10,289 nucleotides of DNA from assembly GCA_910585435.1 (NCBI GenBank), contig CAJUEJ010000051.1, positions 1-10,289 on the forward strand, read 5' to 3'. Under the pieces are notes generated by a model. The model did not search any database and had not been told where the DNA came from. It saw only the letters and a list, made by a program, of their open reading frames with translations. Shown piece by piece: positions 1 to 7,154 of this stretch. Made by a program: the position numbers and the translations under genes. Position 1 is the stretch's first letter. Each line of letters starts with the position of its first letter. Origin of the DNA: an uncultured Hungatella sp. (GTDB taxonomy: Bacteria > Bacillota > Clostridia > Lachnospirales > Lachnospiraceae).

Positions 1-3000
1 GGTGTTTTCTCATTGCGGAGCATAGCGCCATATGGCTTGGATTTGCTTTTGGTGTTATACTGCCATTTCTTTGTCTCCTTATTAAACTCCCAGGATGGCT
101 CCGTCACCGTAGTGTTAAAATAGTACCATTTTTTGTCTATCTCCCTCCATCCCGTTGACATCCCGCCTTCCGACGGATCCAGATAGTACGTATGGTTGTC
201 CACTGGATCCTTATACCAGCCGTTCAGCATACCGGTATCAACGGACAGCACATACCATCTTCCCAGACGGTAATCATATACCCATCCTGATTTCAGATAT
301 CCGTCAGCTCCAAAGGCATACCAGGATCCATTCACCTTTTCCCAGATAACCTGCTCTGCGTGTTCTCCCTTTTTCAGTTCAGTCATATATCCGCTGGCCG
401 GGGTTCCATCCGCATAGATCAGCTTCCATCCGGTTTCGTCCTGCTGCCAGTGAGAATATCCTGATTTGCTGTCTGTGATAATTCCCGTAATCATGTGTAC
501 ATAGCCTTTCTTCGGATCCTTGTATATCCATGACGCACTGCTTCTGCGGATACTTCCACTGCTGCCCCCGCCTCCGCTGCTTCCTGAACCGCTGCCACTG
601 CTGCCTGAGCTTCCTGTATCTTTGATCCTGAAGTTTTGCGCCGCTCTTTTAAGAATCTTCGTACCTTTCGTTCTGAACTCGATTCCCAATGTATGGACGC
701 CTGCTTTGTTGGAACGCTTTAGTGTCTGGCTTCTGATGGTAATCCTGGTGCTTCCTGCTTCGGAGGTATAATCTGTTCCTTTCACTAATTTTTCACCGTC
801 AAGAAATACGTCAACAAACTCTTCGTAATCACCGTTTGATACCATTGTATAGTCTCCCACAGCACCCATGGTGATATCCGGCACACGTTGGGTCAGCTCG
901 TATCCCTTGTCTGTGGCAGCATCTACATTGGCATCTGTATTCTCTGTAATTGTCAGAGTTAAGTAACTCTCACAGGAAGCAAATCCACTGTAGCTGTTTT
1001 CCATAGATACAGAAAATCCGAACTCGCCGCTCTCCGTCGGAACACCGTATAGTTCACCATTAGGCTTTAAGGTCATGCCTTTCGGAAGTTTTCCTCCGGT
1101 GAGACGGTAGGTAACTTCATTCCAACTGTATTTGTTATTATTGGAAATCATCGTCCCGTAAGGCACATATTTAACTCCGTCGCTAATCTTCCAGTCCGTA
1201 ATTTCCGGACTTCCTATCATTCCGGTCAGGGTAAGCACCATCAGTACCTTATTTCCTGATTTAAGTGTCAGCGTCCCTGAAATTTCTTCTGACCCTATAA
1301 CATTCTTTTTTAGCAGCCGGACCTTTGCCATATTCGGAAGCTGTCCATACTCAACTCCTTCTTTTCTGGAGATAGTGCTGGCCCCAGCCAGTTCATAGTC
1401 TCCATTCAGCGTCCAGTAAGAATCTAATTTTACCTGTTGGGAATCTACTTCTACTTTCAAATTTGCAATAGGCTCTGTTCCTATATTCATCAAAAGAATA
1501 TCATGCTGATTGTCATAGTTATAGTTTATAAACATTTCACGAATAGACGTAATACTGCCGTCAGCCCCGGTTTTAGTCTCTGCCTCTTTCGCTGCCAGGC
1601 TGTTTATATAAAGTTTCCCCTGACCTTTTACAGGAGTCACCACCTGGAGCCAATAATTCTTCGAAATCTCCCCCTTTTCATCAGAAACCATATATTGCAC
1701 CGCACCGTCTGAAAAGTCATGATAGCTTTCTCCGCTTTTTTCCGAAGAACTGCTTCCGGAAGTGTACACTCTTGTACCTTTCTGAGACTGAAATACAGGA
1801 GCCAGGCTCAGCAGATCTGTACCTTCCTCAGCCAGAATCGTGATGTAACTGTATTCGGCATAATAATCTTCCTCACTGTCCACTACATAGCAGTTGACAA
1901 ATTTCCCATCTTTGTCTTTCAGGCCTGTAAAGCTTAACAAACTGTCTTTGCTGACTTTCGTCTCTGTACGCACTCCGAGATGGTAGTCTATCTGGTCTGA
2001 AGAATCATTTCCTATAAAAACAGAAAAATTAACACCGTTACTAAAATCTGCCTTATATCCCCCTTTATCACTTTGGTCAAATAAAATATCTTTGATGTTC
2101 TCCGCTCCTGCTGCCTCGGCCTCTTGTATTGACGAATACTGCCCTGCATACGCTGCTGTCACAGCAGAAATATCTTCTATCCCATTCTCTTTATAAGTGA
2201 ATACCATATAACCGGCTTCTTCCGTATTCTCCTCATAAATGAACCATTCATAATCCCACTCATCTTTTGTGCTGATTTGCTCTATAAGTTCAAGTGAGGT
2301 TCTTGTATTGCCGTTATTCACATAAAATCCTGAAGGATATACGCCGCCTTCTTGCCAAATAAGTATATTTACCAGCTGAAAACCAATAACTTCTCCTGAA
2401 GAATCAAAAGCTGCCATGGAAATTGTGAAACCCGGTGAAATTCCGGCATTCATTTCCGTCATATCTTCCGCAAATACCTGTTCTGTAAAATCGTAAAAAG
2501 AATTTCCACCTTCCTGCTCAAACTGATAAGCCAATTCCGCATTATAAATTTGAGTTCCATTGTATACTTTTAACTTATCATAATGTGTATTGCTAAAGAC
2601 ATCTGTATTTACTTTCAGGCCAAGATATTCTGTACCTGCCTCCATCCCCTGTGCATATATATCCAAACCATGAGAAAGTATATATGCATCTGATGTTGTA
2701 TACTCGCTTTTTCCAATCTTAACTTTTTTTCGATTTCCCGCCTGATCCTGTGTATAAACTGTGGGTATCAGCCAGTTATTACATTTTGTCACATTAACAG
2801 TCACAAAGTAGCGGATATTCCCTGAAGCAAGCTGGTCATCGTCTCCCACAATCATCTGCCATACCACGGTATCTTTTTTATGTGTATCCCGGCTTAAATC
2901 TATAACGCCGTCTGATACACCAACCTGGTAATCTTCTTCATCCCTATATTTCCACAATACTTTGTCCGTACTCTGAATATTTCCGCTGAAAAGAGAAGAG

Positions 3001-3953
3001 ATTGATACCATGGACAATTCTATGGGAGTATATCCTTTTAAATCGACAGTCAGTTTTCTCTCCTCCAAAGGCAGAAGCGACAGTGCCGCTGTCCCGTCGC
3101 CGTCATCCGTAAACCGCTTCTCTTCCGGATACACCACCACCGTTTCCCCTGCCACCTTAAGGCTCATCTGTGTCACAACCGAATCGTCAAAATGTGCGGA
3201 CACATAAAAGGTATGTCCGCCCACCTCCACGCTGTCATCCGGTGTCATGAACCATTCATTTATGGTCTTCCCTCTATATGTAAACTGCACCTCATATGGA
3301 AAAAACGGATTCTCCTCCGGGATATGGATGGTATAGCTTCCATCCTCTTCAAAACAGCCATCGCCAATCTCATTCTCCCAGAAATCCTCATAGCTTACCA
3401 CCCTCCATACATGGTTTCCGGTGTTAAATTTCACCTCATCCCCTGCCGCTTCGGCAACCTTGTGTTTGACAGCATTGTTGGGGGTTGCTATGGCATAGTT
3501 ATCCCAATCTTCAATTTTTCCGTCCGATATAGAATCATCTGTTTCCCTTGTGGAATCATCCGTCTCTGTTTCCGCTTTCCACGTCTCTGCTATCGCTGCC
3601 ACGGTTTCCGCTATGGTTTCCGCTATCTCCGCAGCTGTTGTCTCTGTCTCTTCTGCTTCTTCTATTTCTTCCGCTTCCTCCGTATCTGCTGTTTCCTCTT
3701 CCGTTGTTTCTGCAGCCGCTGTTTCTTCAACAATCTCTGCTGTTTCTACCACCGTTTCAGCCACCGTTTCTGCGATTGTCGCCGCTGTTTCTGCGATTGT
3801 CTGCGATTTTTCTTCTGTTTCTGTTGTTTCCGCTTTTGCAGATTCTGCCGCGATGCTCTCCGACACCAGATTATTATCCGCCAGAACCGGTCTGGCCGGA
3901 AGCATAAGCAACACTGCCAGAGCGACAGCTAAATTTTGTCTGATAAATCTCAT
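1..3953 (-). CDS. Large secreted multi-domain surface protein with cell-wall-binding repeats (3' end outside window)
   Basis: Reading the minus strand from the ATG at 3953 gives an open frame with no stop to the window edge: 1317 full codons plus 2 bases, so the C-terminus is missing. Residues 1-25 are a Sec signal peptide (MRFIRQN, then a hydrophobic run ending PARPVLA). Residues 40-131 are a Glu/Thr/Ala repeat (IAET/VAET units). Residues 150-940 are beta-rich and I do not recognise a named family; 205-275 includes an FFPYEVQFTYRG segment. Residues about 945-1002 resemble a putative Ig (He_PIG) domain (KLPKGMTLKPNGELYGVPT). About 1025-1112 resembles an X2-like domain (DVFLDGEKLVKGTDYT). Residues 1113-1138 are a Ser/Gly linker. 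From about 1140 there are choline-binding-type repeats (NGSWYAFGADGYLKSGW, DKKWYYFN). The SD AGGGGGG lies 6 bases before ATG. The likely role is non-covalent wall attachment and display of an adhesin-like or binding protein. No catalytic motif was seen. Function is unknown. Confidence 0.92.
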   Translation of the reverse strand, partial: MRFIRQNLAVALAVLLMLPARPVLADNNLVSESIAAESAKAETTETEEKSQTIAETAATIAETVAETVVETAEIVEETAAAETTEEETADTEEAEEIEEAEETETTAAEIAETIAETVAAIAETWKAETETDDSTRETDDSISDGKIEDWDNYAIATPNNAVKHKVAEAAGDEVKFNTGNHVWRVVSYEDFWENEIGDGCFEEDGSYTIHIPEENPFFPYEVQFTYRGKTINEWFMTPDDSVEVGGHTFYVSAHFDDSVVTQMSLKVAGETVVVYPEEKRFTDDGDGTAALSLLPLEERKLTVDLKGYTPIELSMVSISSLFSGNIQSTDKVLWKYRDEEDYQVGVSDGVIDLSRDTHKKDTVVWQMIVGDDDQLASGNIRYFVTVNVTKCNNWLIPTVYTQDQAGNRKKVKIGKSEYTTSDAYILSHGLDIYAQGMEAGTEYLGLKVNTDVFSNTHYDKLKVYNGTQIYNAELAYQFEQEGGNSFYDFTEQVFAEDMTEMNAGISPGFTISMAAFDSSGEVIGFQLVNILIWQEGGVYPSGFYVNNGNTRTSLELIEQISTKDEWDYEWFIYEENTEEAGYMVFTYKENGIEDISAVTAAYAGQYSSIQEAEAAGAENIKDILFDQSDKGGYKADFSNGVNFSVFIGNDSSDQIDYHLGVRTETKVSKDSLLSFTGLKDKDGKFVNCYVVDSEEDYYAEYSYITILAEEGTDLLSLAPVFQSQKGTRVYTSGSSSSEKSGESYHDFSDGAVQYMVSDEKGEISKNYWLQVVTPVKGQGKLYINSLAAKEAETKTGADGSITSIREMFINYNYDNQHDILLMNIGTEPIANLKVEVDSQQVKLDSYWTLNGDYELAGASTISRKEGVEYGQLPNMAKVRLLKKNVIGSEEISGTLTLKSGNKVLMVLTLTGMIGSPEITDWKISDGVKYVPYGTMISNNNKYSWNEVTYRLTGGKLPKGMTLKPNGELYGVPTESGEFGFSVSMENSYSGFASCESYLTLTITENTDANVDAATDKGYELTQRVPDITMGAVGDYTMVSNGDYEEFVDVFLDGEKLVKGTDYTSEAGSTRITIRSQTLKRSNKAGVHTLGIEFRTKGTKILKRAAQNFRIKDTGSSGSSGSGSGSSGGGGSSGSIRRSSASWIYKDPKKGYVHMITGIITDSKSGYSHWQQDETGWKLIYADGTPASGYMTELKKGEHAEQVIWEKVNGSWYAFGADGYLKSGWVYDYRLGRWYVLSVDTGMLNGWYKDPVDNHTYYLDPSEGGMSTGWREIDKKWYYFNTTVTEPSWEFNKETKKWQYNTKSKSKPYGAMLRNEKT
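111..536 (-). other. Choline-binding-type (CW_binding) repeat region of the large surface protein
   Basis: This segment encodes residues about 1140-1281 of the large surface protein. Aromatic-rich units recur at about 20-residue spacing: SGYSHWQQDETGWKLIYADG, NGSWYAFGADGYLKSGW, GRWYVLSVDTGMLNGW, HTYYLDPSEGGMSTGW and DKKWYYFN. The W-Y-(Y/A)-F plus G-x-(M/L)-x-x-G-W pattern is that of the cell-wall/choline-binding repeat family, which holds secreted proteins to teichoic acid or related wall polymers. A similar unit is present in the transglutaminase-like protein encoded at 5025-4120. The repeats may continue beyond the window. Confidence 0.8.
3561..3833 (-). repeat. Degenerate 12-base tandem repeat encoding an (I/V/T)AET stalk
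   Basis: This stretch of the large surface-protein gene encodes residues 41-131. They are built almost entirely from four-residue units such as IAET, VAET, VVET, EEET and IAET, with Glu and Thr dominating. At DNA level the unit is roughly GC(A/G)GAAAC(A/G/C)G(C/T)(G/T), imperfectly repeated with single-codon changes. The composition removes stops from several frames, which produces long but meaningless plus-strand frames here. By analogy with other Gram-positive surface proteins it is probably a flexible or helical, acidic spacer between the signal peptide and the folded domains. Copy number may vary between strains. Confidence 0.8.
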
Positions 3954-3959
3954 CTATAT

Positions 3960-3966
3960 CCCCCCT
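3960..3966 (-). promoter_or_regulatory. Ribosome binding site of the large surface-protein gene
   Basis: On the minus strand the sequence reads AGGGGGG followed by ATATAG and then ATG at 3953. The spacing is 6 bases and fits translation starting there. The site sits directly next to one arm of the leader inverted repeat (3967-3974). Confidence 0.8.
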
Positions 3967-4013
3967 AAATAGTTATAGTTTCTGCTTCTCTAAAACAATA
4001 ATGTAAACTATTT
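3967..4013 (-). repeat. Inverted repeat in the 5' leader of the large surface-protein gene
   Basis: AAATAGTT (minus strand, 4013-4006) is a perfect inverted copy of AACTATTT (3974-3967). A second partial copy, AAACTAT, lies just before the right arm and could pair as an alternative. The first arm falls at the predicted transcription start, and the second directly abuts the Shine-Dalgarno sequence. Both arms are AT-rich and separated by about 31 bases, so the hairpin would be weak. It could be an mRNA 5' stabilising stem, a translation-control structure, or a protein operator. Role not established. Confidence 0.45.
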
Positions 4014-4018
4014 GTCTA

Positions 4019-4047
4019 ATTATAGCACTTTCTCTATATAAAGTAAA
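4019..4047 (-). promoter_or_regulatory. Sigma-A type promoter with extended -10 for the large surface-protein gene
   Basis: On the minus strand there is TTTACT (4047-4042), a 17-base spacer, then TATAAT (4024-4019). TG occurs one base upstream of the -10 (TGCTATAAT), a perfect extended -10. The predicted start is near 4012, giving a leader of about 59 bases. The element lies between the cluster terminator and the surface-protein gene, so it makes this gene an independent transcription unit. Confidence 0.75.
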
Positions 4048-4075
4048 TTGCTTTCTTTTTATAAAGTATCCATGC

Positions 4076-4108
4076 AAAAAATATGGCCCGGACATATTGC
4101 CCGAGCCA
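4076..4108 (-). terminator. Rho-independent terminator closing the T7SS-associated cluster
   Basis: On the minus strand TGGCTCGGGC (4108-4099), loop AATAT, then GTCCGGGCCA (4093-4084) form a 10-bp stem (two G-U pairs). TATTTTTT (4083-4076) follows immediately. The stem starts 11 bases after the TAG of the transglutaminase-like gene. It is GC-rich with a clear T tract and is the only strong intrinsic terminator I see for the minus strand in this window. It therefore marks the likely 3' end of the transcript from the T7SS-associated genes. Confidence 0.9.
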
Positions 4109-4119
4109 GGAATTTACTT

Positions 4120-5025
4120 CTATTTCTTTATCCAATCTGCCGGCGGTGTATATGGCCATGCAAACATTATCTCATCGCTGATTGCAAAAAAGCTTTCCGG
4201 ACATTGTGGAAATTGAGAGCGATCCCACTCCATCCCCATATTGGCATATACGGCATCGCTAACCAGGAAAATACATGCCTGTGTATCTATATGATACCAT
4301 TTTCCTCCAATCTGTACAATGTTCCACTGATGGCTGGGATTATATGCCGCCTCGCTGGCATGCACATAATAACAGGGAATATCCACTGCATCACACAGAG
4401 CCTTAAATGCCCTGGCATAGCCTGAGCATTGAGCTTCCTTATAAATCAGCGCTCCCCAAGCCGTATTGGCACGGTTTTTCTCCCATGTAGGAGCATAAGC
4501 ACATGTATTGATAAGATAGGCGTACAGCATATCCAGCTTCTGGATATCATTCATATCGTTGGTAATATAATTTGTCACAATCTCATGTACCTTCTGCGCC
4601 ACCGCATTCAGTTCATCCTGATTTAATGCTTTTCCGTAGACAGAACCCTTTCCCGCAGTATAAGAATCCAGATGTTTGTTCTTCAGTTCGTCCAGGGTAA
4701 TGGAATACTTTGTATCCATGTTCAGATAATTGGAAATAATATCCTGGGCAGTGTCTCCTTCTTTTTCGTACTGCCTTTTTTCTTCTACCCAGGCCCCATC
4801 CGCACCTACATAGTACCCTTCTACGGTCTCATTAGACGCCATCACACCGGATTCTTTAAAGTAATACCATTTTCCGTCAATCTGGTTCCATCCATTATTC
4901 AGGTTGACTCCATCCTGTTCATAGTACCACTGATTATCCTGCTGCATCCACTGTCCGGCAGATGCAGTGACAGAAAACAACAGAGAAAAAAATATTATCA
5001 AGACAGCAAACAAATTTTTCTTCAT
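4120..5025 (-). CDS. Secreted transglutaminase-like cysteine protein with cell-wall-binding repeat
   Basis: This gene encodes a 301-residue protein. Residues 1-23 form a Sec signal peptide (MKKN, a hydrophobic core, then VTASA-G). Residues about 25-80 carry choline-binding-type wall repeats (DNQWYYEQDGVNLNNGW, DGKWYYFKESGVMASN). Residues about 140-260 form a transglutaminase-like core: Cys200 in EAQCSGYARAFKALC, His232 in PSHQWN and Asp247 in WYHIDTQ make the expected Cys-His-Asp triad. Bacterial members of this superfamily include proteases, peptidases and cross-linking enzymes, and the substrate cannot be told from sequence. The SD GGAGG lies 6 bases from ATG. The gene follows the DUF4176 pair by 40 bases and is last before the terminator, so it is probably co-transcribed with the T7SS-associated genes. 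It could modify wall peptides or surface proteins. The fold assignment is firm; the substrate is unknown. Confidence 0.93.
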   Translation of the reverse strand: MKKNLFAVLIIFFSLLFSVTASAGQWMQQDNQWYYEQDGVNLNNGWNQIDGKWYYFKESGVMASNETVEGYYVGADGAWVEEKRQYEKEGDTAQDIISNYLNMDTKYSITLDELKNKHLDSYTAGKGSVYGKALNQDELNAVAQKVHEIVTNYITNDMNDIQKLDMLYAYLINTCAYAPTWEKNRANTAWGALIYKEAQCSGYARAFKALCDAVDIPCYYVHASEAAYNPSHQWNIVQIGGKWYHIDTQACIFLVSDAVYANMGMEWDRSQFPQCPESFFAISDEIMFAWPYTPPADWIKK

Positions 5026-5065
5026 AACAATCCTCCCTCTTTTTGCAGCCCATTATTTTTCCATC

Positions 5066-5392
5066 CTATACGTCTAAGTTGTCCGGATCGTCTGTCCAAT
5101 CCTCCTTAGCTTCCCCGTCTCTCTCCTCCAGAATCTTCTCCAGTTTTTCCCGGAATTCAAACTGTACTTCATCCTGAAAGCCTAAAGCATAAATATGTTC
5201 AATATCATCATGATCAAATACCGCCGTGGCCTCTGACCCTACATACCCTTCCGGATACGTACAGCCGCAATAATCGTATACTTTGCCGCCTTCATCACCT
5301 TTTAAGTATTTGACATACCCCAAAATCATAAGGCGTTTCTCCCCGCCATATAATGATACAACCGAACCTACCGGTAATGTCCGCTCAAACAT
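5066..5392 (-). CDS. DUF4176 family protein (second tandem copy)
   Basis: This gene encodes 108 residues with no signal peptide or membrane segment, so the product is probably cytoplasmic. DUF4176 signatures are visible: LPVGSVVSL (6-14), ILGY (23-26), YDYCGCTYPEGY (39-50) and FDHDDIEHIYALGFQDE (59-75), followed by an acidic helical tail (EKILEERDGEAKEDWTDD). The SD GGAAGG lies about 6 bases upstream of ATG, and the gap to the preceding paralogue is 17 bases. DUF4176 genes are typical neighbours of LXG/WXG substrates in Firmicutes T7SSb loci. From memory, members have been reported as cytoplasmic chaperones that stabilise such substrates. Here the likely partner is the 408-residue protein encoded at 7053-5827. 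An immunity role cannot be excluded. Its relation to the first copy is clear from the shared motifs, but most other positions differ. Confidence 0.87.
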   Translation of the reverse strand: MFERTLPVGSVVSLYGGEKRLMILGYVKYLKGDEGGKVYDYCGCTYPEGYVGSEATAVFDHDDIEHIYALGFQDEVQFEFREKLEKILEERDGEAKEDWTDDPDNLDV

Positions 5393-5409
5393 AATTTTCC
5401 TTCCCCTTC

Positions 5410-5745
5410 CTACTGGTGTTCTCCATTTTCCGCATCAATACCTGCCTTCTTCATATCATCAAGCTCTGCCATCTTTGCGGCTACTTCTCTTAAGTTGTTC
5501 ATAAATGCAAAGCATTCTCCGTCCTGATATCCGATTGCCAATACCTGCTCGATCTGTGTATGGTCAAACGTATATACCTCATTCTCATCTCTTAATCCAA
5601 TCGGATATACAAAACCGGTGTAATCCCATGTATAGCCTGGCATATTGGAATTTTCTGCCAGATATCCTGAGATAACTGTAGCTGCAGTTGAATCTTTTAA
5701 AACCACTACCGTTCCGATGGGAAAATAACTGATATCTCTTGTCAT
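5410..5745 (-). CDS. DUF4176 family protein (first tandem copy)
   Basis: This gene encodes 111 residues and a soluble product with no signal peptide. It shares the family pattern with its downstream neighbour: FPIGTVVVL (8-16), ISGYLA (25-30), WDYTGFVYPIG (40-50) and FDHTQIEQVLAIGYQDGE (60-77), then an amphipathic helix (FMNNLREVAAKMAEL). The SD AAAGGG lies 8 bases before ATG. The gene begins 81 bases after the stop of the 408-residue putative substrate. Substrate first and DUF4176 next is the usual arrangement for a T7SS effector and its small cytoplasmic partners (family knowledge). Whether it binds the helical head of the substrate, or protects the producer from its tail, cannot be decided from sequence. 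Confidence 0.87.
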   Translation of the reverse strand: MTRDISYFPIGTVVVLKDSTAATVISGYLAENSNMPGYTWDYTGFVYPIGLRDENEVYTFDHTQIEQVLAIGYQDGECFAFMNNLREVAAKMAELDDMKKAGIDAENGEHQ

Positions 5746-5826
5746 GCTTTTATCCCTTTCTTATTTCATACTTGTAATAACTACATTTTACTATGGTTTC
5801 CGAAAAACTTCTACCATATTATCTGC

Positions 5827-7053
5827 TTATTTAAACCAGCCGGTAAGTGCGCTCCAGGCTGACTGAACCTTACCGCATACAGCATCTACCATGCCGTCTA
5901 CATCTACCTCCAGCTTTACGCTGCCTCCTATCCCCACAGATGCACCTATGTCAAGGCTGAATACGCCATCCTTATATCCTGCTTCCGCGTGCGCTCCTAT
6001 TCCCACATTTACTGAGGCCTTAACTCCCACATCCGCTCCAGCAACTTTTATGCCGCCTTTTACAGAAGCTTCTGCTGCTATAGCCTCTACAGATAATTTT
6101 CCATGAGCGGTTGGATTGAATTTCCCCTCAGCATCTCTTAATCCAATTACCCCACTGGCTTTTGCCTCCACTTTTCCTGCAGCAGCTTCTCCTTTAACAT
6201 AAAGTCCTAAATTAGAATCTCCCAGCTGTGCTTCAGCCGATGTGGAAAGGGCGGACAGGGTATAACCTACTGAGGCACCTGCGGCAGCCCGCAGTTTCTT
6301 CTCTCCTGTAGACGGATCGGTATAATATAATCCTGCATAAATTTCAGCCGATGCTTCCCGTTTAAGAACATCGAATTTATAATTTGCATGAGAACCATCT
6401 TTATCACCTACGGTACCTTCTGCGTGAAGTTCTGATTTCGTATCTTTCCATTTTTCCTGCCATAGTTTAAAGGGTTCTATTTTACTCTGTTTAACTTCAT
6501 CATGTTCGTTGTTTATGGATACATATGTTTCCTTTTCTTCTCTTTTAAGCTTATATTTATCTTCGTCAAAATCCCATGAGCCTTTACCAAATTTGTTCTC
6601 AACCTCACTCTTTTCATATCCATAAGTGATTTCACAGGGCAGCTTGTCTTCCACCCTGCCCGGAGCAATTATGGAAGGTATGAAGCCAGAGGGAGCGAAG
6701 GGAAATATTGGCATCAATGAAATATCATTCTTAATATTATCTATCAGTGTATCCCTAAGCATCTCATATTGCGGTACTTTCGATCCTGAAAGACGGCGTT
6801 CTGTCGTCTCATATGTATTTACAATATTATTGAGAGTGGAGGAAGAATTATAAATTCCCTTATACTGCTTTGCAGTGTTATTTCCGGCTGTCCTTAAACG
6901 CTGGCGTATTCTCTCCTTTTGTGCCACCTCAAAGCTTAATCCGCGCTGAATCTTCAGTATCTCATCCTCAAGATTCTTCATCTGTCTGGCGATACTGTTC
7001 ATATCCTGCACGGTCGCCCGAGCCCTTTGAGGTTTCATTTTAAACTCACTCAT
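5827..7053 (-). CDS. Putative T7SS substrate: WXG-like helical head and Gly/Ala-rich alternating tail
   Basis: This gene encodes 408 residues with no Sec signal peptide. Residues 1-95 are predicted helical, of WXG100/LXG-like size. They end with YETTE (Y81-E85), which matches the YxxxD/E export motif of T7SS substrates; no canonical WXG turn is seen. Residues 112-132 are Pro/Phe/Ile-rich (LMPIFPFAPSGFIPSIIAPG), and 140-230 are charged. Residues 235-386 alternate small/hydrophobic with polar residues and are rich in Gly/Ala (SVNVGIGAHAEAGYKDG, FSLDIGASVGIGGSVKLEV). This suggests amphipathic beta strands joined by turns. A short amphipathic tail ends SALTGWFK. The SD AAAGGTG lies 8 bases before ATG. 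The position after PP2C and before the DUF4176 genes supports an effector role. I recognise no toxin catalytic motif, so an exported structural or membrane-acting protein is also possible. Confidence 0.8.
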   Translation of the reverse strand: MSEFKMKPQRARATVQDMNSIARQMKNLEDEILKIQRGLSFEVAQKERIRQRLRTAGNNTAKQYKGIYNSSSTLNNIVNTYETTERRLSGSKVPQYEMLRDTLIDNIKNDISLMPIFPFAPSGFIPSIIAPGRVEDKLPCEITYGYEKSEVENKFGKGSWDFDEDKYKLKREEKETYVSINNEHDEVKQSKIEPFKLWQEKWKDTKSELHAEGTVGDKDGSHANYKFDVLKREASAEIYAGLYYTDPSTGEKKLRAAAGASVGYTLSALSTSAEAQLGDSNLGLYVKGEAAAGKVEAKASGVIGLRDAEGKFNPTAHGKLSVEAIAAEASVKGGIKVAGADVGVKASVNVGIGAHAEAGYKDGVFSLDIGASVGIGGSVKLEVDVDGMVDAVCGKVQSAWSALTGWFK

Positions 7054-7076
7054 ATCACTGTCACCTTTCTCTTATG

Positions 7077-7093
7077 ATTATAAGATAATTATA
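7077..7093 (-). promoter_or_regulatory. Possible internal promoter region (-10-like elements) before the putative substrate gene
   Basis: Two TATAAT hexamers occur on the minus strand (7093-7088 and 7082-7077) in an AT-rich stretch within the 101-base gap after the PP2C gene. Neither has a convincing -35 element at 16-18 bases. They could give separate expression of the substrate and its partners, or may be chance in AT-rich DNA. Confidence 0.3.
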
Positions 7094-7154
7094 AAAAATC
7101 CTTTGGCATGTTTTATAAATTCCTGACAGACGAACCTCCGCATCTGACAAACCG

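Noticed and set aside
3192..3972. Long plus-strand open frames (up to about 246 residues, rich in Cys/Phe/Arg or Ser/Ala/Val)
   Set aside because: They lie opposite the N-terminal coding part and AET repeat of the large surface protein. Their low-complexity composition is the mirror of the repeat, and I see no ribosome site or family match.
5766..5820. TATGGT / ACCATA inverted repeat in the gap between the putative substrate and the first DUF4176 gene
   Set aside because: A 6-bp AT-rich stem with a 15-base loop and no T tract is easily chance. There is no sign of termination between these genes.
5891..6106. Plus-strand frame rich in Pro/Thr/Ala opposite the tail of the putative substrate
   Set aside because: It is the mirror of the Gly/Ala-rich repeat-like coding region, with no independent evidence.
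7122..7150. Possible hairpin after the PP2C gene (CAGATG / CGTCTG on the minus strand)
   Set aside because: It has only 6 bp with a G-U pair and an 8-base loop, and no T tract follows directly, so it does not qualify as a terminator. Nothing else supports a function.
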